A stretch of DNA of 6,147 nucleotides from Syntrophaceae bacterium (GTDB lineage Bacteria > Desulfobacterota > SM23-61), in contig PMCE01000512.1 of the NCBI GenBank assembly GCA_003154025.1, forward strand, positions 199 through 6,345, written 5' to 3'. Shown one piece after another: positions 6,106-6,147 of this stretch. Both the position numbers and the translations under genes were made by a program. The notes beneath the pieces are model-generated. The model made no database searches. It saw only the letters and a program-made list of their open reading frames with translations, and was not told the DNA's origin. Position 1 is the stretch's first letter. Each line of letters starts with the position of its first letter.

Positions 6106-6147
6106 AAGAATAAAGGGCCAAAAGAGAAAATACATTCGGTTCGTTCA

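Noticed and set aside
6105..6147. Promoter for the SDR gene (TATTCT on the - strand)
   Set aside because: A -10-like hexamer is present, but the hexamer 17 bases upstream (ATGTAT) does not resemble a -35 box.

Overview
The window is GC-rich and densely coded. It looks like bacterial chromosome from an anaerobic, Deltaproteobacteria/Desulfobacterota-like organism. That placement is an inference from gene content (a phenylacetate-CoA ligase next to a twin-ACT protein, a DUF401 permease) and from the intergenic repeat style. No rRNA or tRNA is present to confirm it.

Layout. Two genes run on the + strand: the 3' three-quarters of a phenylacetate-CoA ligase (paaK, cut by the left edge), then a 142-residue protein made of two ACT domains. 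They meet four genes on the - strand. In the order they would be transcribed (right to left), these are a short-chain dehydrogenase/reductase, an MFS carrier, a DUF401-family multi-spanning permease, and a TIM-barrel sugar-phosphate isomerase/epimerase. The gaps between these four are 256, 96 and 49 bases, so the last three could share a transcript. The convergent junction at about 1565-1619 is filled by one imperfect palindrome.

How the genes may work together. The + strand pair fits activation of an aryl acid (phenylacetate or an aryl acid from aromatic amino-acid breakdown) to its CoA thioester, with the ACT protein as a possible amino-acid-sensing partner. The - strand group has the make-up of a small uptake-and-catabolism cluster: two permeases, an oxidoreductase and an isomerase/epimerase. 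The substrate cannot be read from sequence; a polyol, sugar acid or hydroxy acid is the natural guess.

Non-coding DNA. No gap between genes exceeds 300 bases. The gaps carry two kinds of structure: (i) two palindromes that both begin GTAGGGGC, at 1576-1615 (+) and 5182-5219 (-); (ii) short degenerate tandem arrays with 9-10 base periods at 1031-1060, 1080-1116 and 6079-6105. I see no mobile element gene, CRISPR array, RNA gene or defence system. The coding content is ordinary metabolism; the repeats and the re-assigned TTG start of the isomerase are the points most worth checking.
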